A stretch of DNA of 64,000 nucleotides from Betaproteobacteria bacterium (lineage in GTDB: Bacteria; Pseudomonadota; Gammaproteobacteria; Burkholderiales; Casimicrobiaceae), in NCBI GenBank assembly GCA_016716425.1, contig JADJWJ010000014.1, positions 1 to 64,000 of the forward strand, written 5' to 3'. A program made the position numbers and the translations under genes. Under the pieces are notes generated by a model, which saw only the letters and a program-made list of their open reading frames with translations, was not told where the DNA came from and did not search any database. The first letter of the stretch is position 1; every line of letters begins with the position of its first letter. This document shows positions 1-10,863 of the stretch, piece after piece.

Positions 1-1
1 G

Positions 2-1093
2 CTCGTCACGCAGGTGCTGGCGGACGTGAAGTCACCGAGCCGGCTTGCGAGCGCCGACGAGCCGTCGCTGCGCGGACCGGAGTGGATCGCCCAGCAGTGG
101 GGGGCGGCACGCATCGCCGCGCGCGAGGTCGGCCGCGCGGGTGCGATCCTCGCGCTCGACGAGATCCAGAAGATCCCGGGCTGGTCCGAGACGGTCAAGG
201 GGCTGTGGGACGAGGACACGCGCAAGCGCGTGCCGCTCAAGGTCGTGCTGCTCGGCTCGGCGCCGCTCCTCGTCGCGCGCGGGCTTTCGGAGAGCCTCGC
301 CGGCCGCTTCGAGCTCCTGCTCCTGCCGCACTGGTCGCTCGCGGAGATGCGCGACGCCTTCGGGTGGTCGGCCGAGCAGTACATCTTCTACGGCGGGTAC
401 CCCGGCGCCGCGCCGCTCGTTGCGGAGCCGCGCCGGTGGGCGCGCTACGTGCTCGACTCCCTCGTCGAAACTTCGATCTCGCGTGACGTGCTGCTGCTCA
501 CGCGCGTCGACAAACCGGCGTTGCTTCGCCGGCTCTTCGAGCTTGCCTGTCGCTATTCGGGACAGGTGCTCTCCTACAACAAGATGCTCGGCCAACTCCA
601 GGACGTCGGCAACACGACGACGCTCGCGCACTACCTGGACCTCCTCGACGGCGCCGGCATGGTGACCGGCCTCGCGAAGTACGCCGCCGGCGCCGCTCGC
701 AGCCGCGGGTCGAGCCCCAAACTGCAGGTACTCAACACCGCACTCATGTCGGCAACGAGCGGCGTGGGCCTCGCGGACACACGCCGCGACGGCGAGGCGT
801 GGGGTCGCCTCGTCGAGTCCGCGGTCGGTGCACACCTCGCCAACGCAGCCGCATCCGGCGAGTGCGACCTCTTCTACTGGCGCGACCGCGGGGTCGAAGT
901 GGACTTCGTCGTACGCGTGGGCAAGCGCCTGACCGCCATCGAGGTCAAGAGCGGCCGCGCGCCGCAGGCACATTCCGGCCTGGCCGCATTCACGGCCGCG
1001 TTCAAGCCGCGCCGCGTACTGCTCGTCGGCGGCGACGGCATCGGCGTTGATGAGTTCCTCGCGCGGCCGGTCACGCACTGGGTGCAGGCATGA
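2..1093 (+). CDS. AAA+ ATPase with DUF4143-type C-terminus (5' partial)
   Basis: The frame is open from the first bases, so the N-terminus and Walker A lie outside the window. A Walker B segment (AILALDEIQK) and a sensor-like strand (VVLLGSAPLL) are visible. The last third (DLFYWRDRGVEVDFVV, then LTAIEVKSG) fits the PD-(D/E)xK-like fold of DUF4143 proteins. Such ATPases are common in bacterial genomes, often beside restriction-modification or toxin-antitoxin genes; their biochemical role is mostly unproven. The stop overlaps the next start as ATGA, so a coupled downstream gene is expected. That gene is now a broken hsdR start. Here the ATPase probably belongs to the type I restriction locus completed by HsdR at 2751. 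Family call fairly sure, function unsure. Confidence 0.75.
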   Translation, partial: LVTQVLADVKSPSRLASADEPSLRGPEWIAQQWGAARIAAREVGRAGAILALDEIQKIPGWSETVKGLWDEDTRKRVPLKVVLLGSAPLLVARGLSESLAGRFELLLLPHWSLAEMRDAFGWSAEQYIFYGGYPGAAPLVAEPRRWARYVLDSLVETSISRDVLLLTRVDKPALLRRLFELACRYSGQVLSYNKMLGQLQDVGNTTTLAHYLDLLDGAGMVTGLAKYAAGAARSRGSSPKLQVLNTALMSATSGVGLADTRRDGEAWGRLVESAVGAHLANAAASGECDLFYWRDRGVEVDFVVRVGKRLTAIEVKSGRAPQAHSGLAAFTAAFKPRRVLLVGGDGIGVDEFLARPVTHWVQA

Positions 1094-1239
1094 CGGCATT
1101 CACCGAGTCCGTCGTCGAGGAAGCCGCGCTGGCGTGGCTACAAGCCGCCGGCTGGCAGGTCCGCAACGGCGCCGACATCGCCCCGGAGCAACTGGGTCGA
1201 AGAGCGGTGAGTCGCCGCGTTAAGATGCCCAAGCCATGA
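1090..1239 (+). pseudogene. Remnant of an hsdR 5' end (49 codons)
   Basis: This short frame begins on the ATGA overlap with the ATPase. Its first 32 residues match the start of the intact HsdR at 2751 in 28 positions (MTAFxESVxEEAALAWL..). In DNA, about 80 of the first 93 bases agree. After the GADIAP stretch the similarity ends abruptly and the frame runs to a TGA that overlaps the next start, again as ATGA. It is best read as the leftover start of an older hsdR allele cut off by insertion or recombination. It may still be translated and couple the two flanking genes. Confidence 0.8.
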
Positions 1240-2645
1240 ACACGACAGTCGAGCAGGTCGATCTATGGCGCGCTGCGGCATCGGAAACCGCGCGGCTCGA
1301 ATTCAAGGAAGCGAAGTACCAGATCGACCAGCGCCGCCTGCAGGAGTACTGCGTTGCCCTTGCGAACGAAGGCGGAGGACATCTATTGCTGGGTGTTGCC
1401 GATCGACCTCCCAGGCCAGTCGTCGGTACGCAGGCCCTCGCGGATACGGTGGCCGCGACCGAAAAGTTGTTTCAAGTGCTCGGATTCCGTGTCGACATCG
1501 AAGAGATGGCTCATCCGGCGGGAAGGGTAGTGGTGCTACACATTCCTTCGCGGCCGCGTGGCACCGCGTACCACGTCGACGGCAAGTATCTGATGCGCTC
1601 CGGCGAGGCGCTAGTGCCGATGAGCGAGGACCAGTTGCGGCGAATCTTCGCGGAAGGTGAGCCGAACTGGCTGGAGGAGCACTCGAGGAGCGGCCTCGAT
1701 GCGCAGCAAGTCGTCGAATTGCTTGACACGCAAGCATGTTTTGAAATGCTGAAGCTGCCATATCCAACAAACCGCGACAATGTCGTTGATCGACTTCTTC
1801 AGGAGCGCCTGATCGACGTTGTCGACGGAAGCTATGCGATCCGTCGGCTTGGCGGGCTGGTTCTCGCCAAGCGGCTGGACGAATTTCCGGACATCGCCCG
1901 CAAGATGGCCCGCGTCGTCGTCTATGTGGGCACGTCGAAGCTGGAGACAAGGCTCGACCACACAATGACTGCAGGGTACGCGGTCGGCTTCAAGGAGCTT
2001 GTCCGTCTCGTCATGAGCCAGTTGCCACAGAACGAAGTCATCGTCGATGCATTGCGCAAGGAGGTCCGGCTGGTCCCTGAAGTGGTGATTCGGGAACTTG
2101 TCGCGAACGCACTGATACACCAGGATTTCACGATCGGTGGTGCGTCCGTCATGATCGAGGTCTATGGCAATCGCATTGAGTTCTCGAACCCGGGCGAGCC
2201 GATCGTTCCGGTGGAGCGATTCATTGACGGCTATCAGTCACGGAACGAGCGGTTGGCCGATCTGATGCGGCGCATGGGCATCTGTGAGGAGAAGAGCAGC
2301 GGAATTGATCGTGTGGTCCAGGCTGCAGAGTTTTTTCCGCTTCCCGCGCCGGACTTCCGGGCCGGGTTTCGCCGTACCACCGTAACGCTCTTCGGGCCAA
2401 AGCCCTTCGAAGACATGGACCGCAATGATCGCGTACGCGCCTGCTATCAACACTGTGCATTGAAGTGGGTGACTTCCGAACGGATGACGAATCAATCGCT
2501 ACGGGAGCGGTTTCACCTGGCCGAGGACAAGGCCGCGATCGCTTCACAGGTTATCGCCGCCACGATTGAGACTGGATTGATCAAACCGGACGAAAGTGTC
2601 GGCGGTTCTCGGAAGTTTGCGCGCTACCTGCCTTTCTGGGCTTGA
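1236..2645 (+). CDS. AlbA_2 / HATPase_c_4 DNA-binding ATPase-like protein (COG2865 type)
   Basis: A 469-residue protein. Residues 15-120 form an AlbA_2 (Schlafen-like) domain: ARLEFKEAK, then EYCVALANEGGGHLLLGV. A GHKL-type ATP-binding region follows near residue 285 with an N-box-like RELVANALIHQDF and a later IEFSNPGEP. The C-terminus (from about 390) looks like a winged helix. COG2865 members are annotated as transcriptional regulators or RecG-like helicase-related proteins and often sit within type I restriction loci, which fits HsdR directly downstream. The start is set by the ATGA overlap with the hsdR remnant. Base composition is visibly less GC-rich, with more A/T-ending codons than its neighbours, suggesting separate acquisition. 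Exact role unknown. Confidence 0.8.
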   Translation: MNTTVEQVDLWRAAASETARLEFKEAKYQIDQRRLQEYCVALANEGGGHLLLGVADRPPRPVVGTQALADTVAATEKLFQVLGFRVDIEEMAHPAGRVVVLHIPSRPRGTAYHVDGKYLMRSGEALVPMSEDQLRRIFAEGEPNWLEEHSRSGLDAQQVVELLDTQACFEMLKLPYPTNRDNVVDRLLQERLIDVVDGSYAIRRLGGLVLAKRLDEFPDIARKMARVVVYVGTSKLETRLDHTMTAGYAVGFKELVRLVMSQLPQNEVIVDALRKEVRLVPEVVIRELVANALIHQDFTIGGASVMIEVYGNRIEFSNPGEPIVPVERFIDGYQSRNERLADLMRRMGICEEKSSGIDRVVQAAEFFPLPAPDFRAGFRRTTVTLFGPKPFEDMDRNDRVRACYQHCALKWVTSERMTNQSLRERFHLAEDKAAIASQVIAATIETGLIKPDESVGGSRKFARYLPFWA

Positions 2646-2750
2646 AGCCTTGTTAAAGACGAACTCCACCTCGACGGTTGATTTGGCGTAAATGTCTTGC
2701 AATAACAAACACTTAGTTATTTAAGGCTTTCCCGGAAAATCCCCGACCCG
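2646..2750 (+). other. AT-rich spacer before hsdR
   Basis: This 105-bp gap is far richer in A and T than the window, especially 2690-2725, where a small imperfect inverted repeat (ATAAC...GTTAT) sits. It is the downstream border of the block containing the AlbA_2 gene. It may hold the hsdR promoter; no convincing -35/-10 pair can be assigned. Confidence 0.4.
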
Positions 2751-5912
<3,162 letters not shown>

Positions 5913-6212
5913 TCACGGTCGCGCAGGCACGGCTCGGGGCATTGTTTGGCGTCCCGTTGCCTGAACCGGCGCGCTGCGGGTCGATGTAGGGCCACCGCAG
6001 GCGCGGGGTGGCGCCTGCCGGGAATCGGATTAGGCCGAATGGCCGATGGACGTGCGCCGCCGCGCGCCGCAGCATCGAACCCAGCGCTGCCGCACTCGGC
6101 CGAAACCTGTCAGTTCTGACAGTTGCGCCGGCGCGTGCCGGGCGTATCGTGCGAGCCATCCGCCCAATGCGAGTTTCCTTTGGTGTACCACGCGTCCCAT
6201 GCGAGACGACCG
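5913..6212 (+). other. Intergenic region without a recognised gene
   Basis: About 300 bp between hsdR and the lipoprotein gene. Overlapping frames here are GC-driven and match nothing recognisable. An in-frame upstream extension of the lipoprotein frame reaches 6123 but would place the signal peptide far from the N-terminus. No terminator hairpin with a T-tract was seen after hsdR. Confidence 0.4.
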
Positions 6213-6905
6213 TTGAGAACCCGGCTGCCGCTGCTGCTGCTCGTCGCGGCTGCGGTGCTGGCCGGGGCCGGCTGCGACCTCTTCGCGGAGAAGGTCCACC
6301 GCGGCCGCGTGATCGACCAGGACACCCGCGAGCCGGTGCCGGGCGCAATCGTCTCCGGTCGGTACTTCGGCGGCGTCTCGTGGGGCGGGTCGAGCTGCAA
6401 CCGGGCGGAGAGCACCGTGTCGGACGCGCAGGGGTGGTTCGAGCTGCCGCTGGATCCCAAGGCCGGGCCGCTGCTGCTCGAGGGGTTCAAGCGGGGGTAT
6501 GTGCGGGGCAATCGACCGCTGTACGCGTTCCCGAAGAAGGATGGCAGCGGCGAATGGCAAGTCTCGATCCAGAAGTGGAACGAGGCGAATACCAAGGTCG
6601 AAACGGTGACAATCGCGCCCGAGGTCTATCCCTCGGAAGCGGCCGCGAAGGCGGCGTCGGGGCAGGATCACGATGTGTTCGTGCGCAAGGCGCCGGCGGA
6701 CCGCGATGCACACATCAGGGAGCTGTGGGGTTACCAGAAGGACTGCCCCGGCCCTACCCGGAGTTCGGATGGCCTGGTGCCCTTCCTGCAGGAGATCCTG
6801 AAAGACCAGACCGAACTCGGGGACGCCAGTGGAATCAAGAGCACACACCAGTGGATCGAGATGGCACGCATTCCTCCGCCGTCGACGCGCGGCGGGCCGC
6901 GGTGA
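6213..6905 (+). CDS. Putative lipoprotein with carboxypeptidase-regulatory-like fold
   Basis: From the TTG at 6213 the protein begins MRTRLPLLLLVAAAVLAGAGC, a textbook lipoprotein signal with the lipidated Cys at residue 21. A GTG at 6183 is an alternative start. The mature part opens with HRGRVIDQDTREPVPGAIV, typical of carboxypeptidase-regulatory-like (CarboxypepD_reg) beta-sandwich domains that decorate surface proteins. The rest is unrecognised. It is predicted to be anchored to a membrane facing the periplasm. The 3' end overlaps the next gene by about 77 bp, so the two are probably co-expressed. Identity of the small domain is moderately sure; function unknown. Confidence 0.65.
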   Translation: MRTRLPLLLLVAAAVLAGAGCDLFAEKVHRGRVIDQDTREPVPGAIVSGRYFGGVSWGGSSCNRAESTVSDAQGWFELPLDPKAGPLLLEGFKRGYVRGNRPLYAFPKKDGSGEWQVSIQKWNEANTKVETVTIAPEVYPSEAAAKAASGQDHDVFVRKAPADRDAHIRELWGYQKDCPGPTRSSDGLVPFLQEILKDQTELGDASGIKSTHQWIEMARIPPPSTRGGPR

Positions 6906-9291
6906 GCGGGGACGACGCGCGATTGCGGCGGCAAGCATCGCCGCCTTGACGGTCGCGCCCGCGTCGGTCGGCTACGAGCTCGCCACGCACGCCGCGCTCA
7001 CCCGCGAGGCCTGGCTCCTCTCGCGTTTGAATCCTGCGACAGCGCCAGGCCCGATGACCAGTCCATTGCTCGAGCGTCTCGGCCTCGACACGAGGGCCGG
7101 CGACCTCGGGCGCATCTACATCGATCTCGCCCGAGGAGCCAGCACCGAACGAAGCGCAACTCCGGACGACGACCCGACCTTTACGGTGCGCCAGATCAAC
7201 CGGGCAAACGGAACGAGCGCATGGAAGCCGAAGCTCCCCGAGCTGCCCGCCTGGCTGATGCTCGGCGCCATCCGCGAGGACGACGTGCCGTTCGATCCGG
7301 GCGAAATGGAAAATTCGCCGCAGGACGAGCCGTTCGGGACGTTCACGCGAGTCCTCAACCACTTCTACGATCCGCACTCGAACCGGCCGCTGACCGTGGA
7401 GGGCTTCGCTCTTCGCCAATCGGCCCCGGACTGGGCGATCCGCGGTGCCCATGGACCCGATCTGCGCGAGAACGCATTCAGCATCGCCGCAGCGCGGGAG
7501 GCGATGTGGCGCGGACTCACACTGAAGCTCGCCCCATCCGTGCCCTACGCCGATGGACCGCTGCCGAACGCCGGCTTCGTGCCCAGCACCGCCATTCCGA
7601 CGCGCGAGGCACTGCGGACCGCCTATTGGGCGACGACCTTCCGGGCGCTCGGCGATGCGGTGCACCTGCTGCAGGACATGGCGCAGCCGCAGCACACGCG
7701 CAACGACGCCCATGCCGGTGTCGGTTGCGCAGGCAGCGACTGCGGTGGTGGGCACAAGAGCTACTACGAGGCGTATGTCGAGGCGCGCGTGAAGGGATCC
7801 GGCAAGTTCACGTTGCGGGAGAGGTTCTATCGGACCAACGGCATCAATGACGTGGTCGAGGCTGTGAAGCCGAACCCGGTCGCATTCCACGGGTATCCGA
7901 TCCCGCGCTTCGCGCGGTACGACGACTATTTTTCGACCGCCACCGGCAGTGCCAGCGTCGCCGGCACCGGGCTCGCGAACTACAGCAATCAGGGCTTCTA
8001 CTCCGCGGGCACGGCCCCCTTTACCGCGACTGCAATGCAATACCCGTCGCCACCCGCGTCGACTGCGGGCCTGACTACGCGGACAATCGGCGCCACCGAG
8101 GTCGAGAACGCCGCGGGAGACCCCGTCAATCGCGGCACCCTTCGCCTGCTGGTCGGCCCGGTCCGTGACTCGTTCGACCCCGCGGCGTCCGTACCGGCGG
8201 TGGACCTCGCCTCCGAGGGTGCGTTCGACCAGTTCCTCAACGCGACGGGCTGGCGCCACACGACGCTCAACCACTACAACTACTCCGCGCAGGCGGAGCT
8301 GCTGCTCCCGCGCGCCGTCGCCTACTCCGCCGGCCTCATCGACCACTTCTTCCGCGGCACGCTGGAGATCGGGCTGCCGGACGAAGGCGTGTTCGCCGCG
8401 GTCGATGCCGGCGCCGGCCTCTGCAAGGACAACTGCGGCTTCGCGCGGGTGAAGCTCAAGCTGACCAACGCGACGCCGCAGGAAACCCTGGGACCCGGCG
8501 TGGCGGTGGCGGTCGTCAAGTTCCATCGCAACGACTGCTACCGCAGCGACCTGTCGGGCGAGCCGGGTGGCCCGAATTTCACCGGCGGCGGCTGCCGCAA
8601 GACCGAGGAGGAGATTGTCGTGTCGCACGCGCGGGCGATCGCCTCGCTGCCGACGGGACAGACGCAGGCGCTGGCATTCGACTTCGCACCGCAGCCGATC
8701 CCGATCAACGCCACCGACATCACGCTGCAGATCGTCTACCGCGGCAAGCTCGGCGACGAGGACGACGCTGTCGCGGTGACCACGCGCAACGTCGCGGAGC
8801 CGACGTTCCTCGCGCTGGAGAACACGACCGACTACCGGTTCAACGGCACGACCCAATCCTATTCGGCGTCGGGCGCGCCGGCGACGTTCACCGGCGCGCA
8901 GGTGACGTTCGGGGCGGCGGGCAAGCGCATTGCGGGGAACGCGACGATTCCCGCGCCGGGCTACGCGCAGATCGCGTTCCTGGGCGACCGGGCCGGCGTC
9001 CCCGTGATCGTCGATTTCGCCGCGACGAACCTCTCCGGTGGCCACCCGCTGACTGCGACGCTGCCGGCATTCGAGTTCTACCTCCCGGCGGGTACCGGTA
9101 CCGCCTACGCGAGCAACTGGCCGGTGAGCCCGGTACGGGGCATGTACCGGCGGTTCGTCTACAGCGTGGCGCGCACGCAGGGCTACGACGTGTACCTGTG
9201 CTCGCAGGACTTCAATCCGGCAGCGTGCGGGGAGGCGGGGCTGCCGCCGCTCACCACGACTCACGCGGTGCCGTGGCCGGTGACTTTCTAG
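6829..9291 (+). CDS. Exported zinc-dependent phospholipase C / S1-P1 nuclease-like protein
   Basis: 820 residues starting at GTG 6829, with an Arg-rich n-region and a hydrophobic stretch (AIAAASIAALTVAPASVG) that should be a signal sequence. The mature start, YELATHAALTREAW, and the motif HLLQDMAQPQHTRND near residue 282 match the metal-binding helices of the zinc-dependent phospholipase C and S1/P1 nuclease superfamily (HxxxD and a following PxH). The C-terminal 250 residues look like beta-rich accessory domains with paired Cys. The likely role is a secreted phosphoesterase on lipid or nucleic acid. No better start is visible in this frame. The gene stop overlaps the prmC remnant on the opposite strand. 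Confidence 0.6.
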   Translation: MESRAHTSGSRWHAFLRRRRAAGRGERGRRAIAAASIAALTVAPASVGYELATHAALTREAWLLSRLNPATAPGPMTSPLLERLGLDTRAGDLGRIYIDLARGASTERSATPDDDPTFTVRQINRANGTSAWKPKLPELPAWLMLGAIREDDVPFDPGEMENSPQDEPFGTFTRVLNHFYDPHSNRPLTVEGFALRQSAPDWAIRGAHGPDLRENAFSIAAAREAMWRGLTLKLAPSVPYADGPLPNAGFVPSTAIPTREALRTAYWATTFRALGDAVHLLQDMAQPQHTRNDAHAGVGCAGSDCGGGHKSYYEAYVEARVKGSGKFTLRERFYRTNGINDVVEAVKPNPVAFHGYPIPRFARYDDYFSTATGSASVAGTGLANYSNQGFYSAGTAPFTATAMQYPSPPASTAGLTTRTIGATEVENAAGDPVNRGTLRLLVGPVRDSFDPAASVPAVDLASEGAFDQFLNATGWRHTTLNHYNYSAQAELLLPRAVAYSAGLIDHFFRGTLEIGLPDEGVFAAVDAGAGLCKDNCGFARVKLKLTNATPQETLGPGVAVAVVKFHRNDCYRSDLSGEPGGPNFTGGGCRKTEEEIVVSHARAIASLPTGQTQALAFDFAPQPIPINATDITLQIVYRGKLGDEDDAVAVTTRNVAEPTFLALENTTDYRFNGTTQSYSASGAPATFTGAQVTFGAAGKRIAGNATIPAPGYAQIAFLGDRAGVPVIVDFAATNLSGGHPLTATLPAFEFYLPAGTGTAYASNWPVSPVRGMYRRFVYSVARTQGYDVYLCSQDFNPAACGEAGLPPLTTTHAVPWPVTF

Positions 9292-9380
9292 CCGATCCTG
9301 ACCGCCGCCACACGCGCAGTGCCGGCGAGGCCGCGCCGGACTGCGCTCCGCGCAAACCCCGCGTCGCACGCGGCGGCACG
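9288..9380 (-). pseudogene. Degenerate copy of the prmC 3' end
   Basis: Read on the minus strand, this ends VRRGLAGTARVAAVRIG-stop, matching the end of the intact PrmC (VRRDLAGIPRVAAGRID-stop). Over 30 codons, 17 residues agree. At DNA level 48 of 58 bases match between 9288-9345 and 13959-14016, in the same orientation, including the TAG stop. The fragment lies just beyond the end of the DUF1501 gene, so the DUF1501-DUF1800 pair is bracketed by two prmC ends. Confidence 0.75.
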
Positions 9381-9394
9381 TGCGCACCGCAGAC

Positions 9395-10861
9395 TCACGC
9401 CGCCATGAAGCCTAAGTCGGCGCTGCCGAAGTTCTTGAGGTTGGGAAAGACGATGCCGAGGTCGCTGCCGGTCGCGCCGAACCACTTGGCCAGCGTCGCT
9501 GCGTACTGCTCCACGCCGAAATCCGGGATGAGCCGGCCCTGCCCGGCGTCCACCGGATTGGCCACGCCGAGCTGCGCGTTATGGAAGGTGCCGTACAGCC
9601 GGCCGCCCTTCACCGCGCCGCCGATCACCATGTGGTGGCTGCCCCAGCCGTGATCGGAGCCCTTGCCGTTCGACGTGAACGTGCGGCCGAAGTCCGACGC
9701 GGTAAAGGTGGTGACCGCATTCGCCACGCCCAACTCGACCGTGGCGTCGTAGAACGACTGCACGGCGAGGTCGACTTGCGACAACAGGTCGGCGTGGGTC
9801 CCGAAGAGGATCGTGGGATCGTTGGGGCCGGGCTTGACCGGACTGTAGGTAGCGTCGAACTGGTCGCTGTGCGTGTCGAAGGAGCCGCCCACGAACACGA
9901 AGAAAATCTGCCGCTTCACGCCGAGGGCCTGGCGCGCGGCGATGAGCATCGCCACCGAGCGCAACTGCGCGGCAAGCGGATTGCCCGCGGGAAAGGCGGT
10001 GCCCAGAGGATAGCGCTCGGTGTACCGGCCCGCGCTGTCGGGCCCGTTGTACAACGCGCCCAGCACGAAGTCGTTGGCCGCCACCGCGCGGGCGGCCATC
10101 TCGCCGTACTGCTGTTGCAGGAGATTGGTGCGGGCGGCGGCAAGGAGGCTCTGGTACACCGTCTGCGTCTGCGCGACCGGGTCGCCTGCGCGCCACGCGC
10201 GGATGCGCTGGACGATCGGCACGGTAGCGCTGCGATACGCCGCCACTTCCTGCGCCGTGGTCTGGAAGCCCTTGAAGAACATGCCCGAGGCGCCGGTGGC
10301 CACGCCGATCGGCATGGGGCCGGTGGTGGCCGCCTGCAGCAGGTCCGCGAAGCGACCGCCCCAGCCTTCCTTCGTCAGCGACCCCGGCGTGCACGTGGCC
10401 CAGCTCTCCTGCATGTCGTCGTGCGAGAAGAGTTGCGGCGGCAGGTTCAGGTTGCGCTCGTAGTCGGTCTTGGTGGTGGGCCGCAGCAGCACGCCCACGT
10501 TGGACACCACCGCGAGCTTGCCGGCGCCGTAGAGCGCCGTGGCGCGCGTCATGCGCGGATGCAGCGCAAAGGGCCCCTGCACCGCATCGCTGATCGCCGT
10601 GGCCTGCAGCGCCGACAGCGGCAGCGCGAGCGGCCCGCGATTGGCGGCATAGACCGGGTAGCGCGCATCGAGCGGCACGACCATGTTGTGCGCGTCGTTG
10701 CCGCCGTAGAAGAACACGCACACCAGCGCGCGGTAGTCGTTGAACGGCCCCGCTCCGAGCGCGGCTTCGGAGAGCGCGCCCACGAGGGGTACCGAGGCGA
10801 TGCCGCCCATCGCCTGCAGGAAACGGCGGCGGCTCGCGCTCGTGCGATCGGATCGGCGCAC
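9395..10861 (-). CDS. DUF1501 family Tat-exported protein
   Basis: 488 residues from GTG 10861, three bases past the DUF1800 stop, so the pair is an operon. The N-terminus (SRRRFLQAMGGIASVPLVG) is a twin-arginine signal. The body carries DUF1501 hallmarks: VCVFFYGGNDAHNMVVPLD, FFVFVGGSFDTHSDQ and DFGRTFTSNGKGSDHGWGSHH. The family belongs to the alkaline-phosphatase/sulfatase-like fold and is nearly always paired with a DUF1800 gene in exported-protein operons. No substrate is established. It is likely periplasmic or secreted, folded before export. Confidence 0.9.
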   Translation of the reverse strand: MRRSDRTSASRRRFLQAMGGIASVPLVGALSEAALGAGPFNDYRALVCVFFYGGNDAHNMVVPLDARYPVYAANRGPLALPLSALQATAISDAVQGPFALHPRMTRATALYGAGKLAVVSNVGVLLRPTTKTDYERNLNLPPQLFSHDDMQESWATCTPGSLTKEGWGGRFADLLQAATTGPMPIGVATGASGMFFKGFQTTAQEVAAYRSATVPIVQRIRAWRAGDPVAQTQTVYQSLLAAARTNLLQQQYGEMAARAVAANDFVLGALYNGPDSAGRYTERYPLGTAFPAGNPLAAQLRSVAMLIAARQALGVKRQIFFVFVGGSFDTHSDQFDATYSPVKPGPNDPTILFGTHADLLSQVDLAVQSFYDATVELGVANAVTTFTASDFGRTFTSNGKGSDHGWGSHHMVIGGAVKGGRLYGTFHNAQLGVANPVDAGQGRLIPDFGVEQYAATLAKWFGATGSDLGIVFPNLKNFGSADLGFMAA

Positions 10862-10863
10862 GG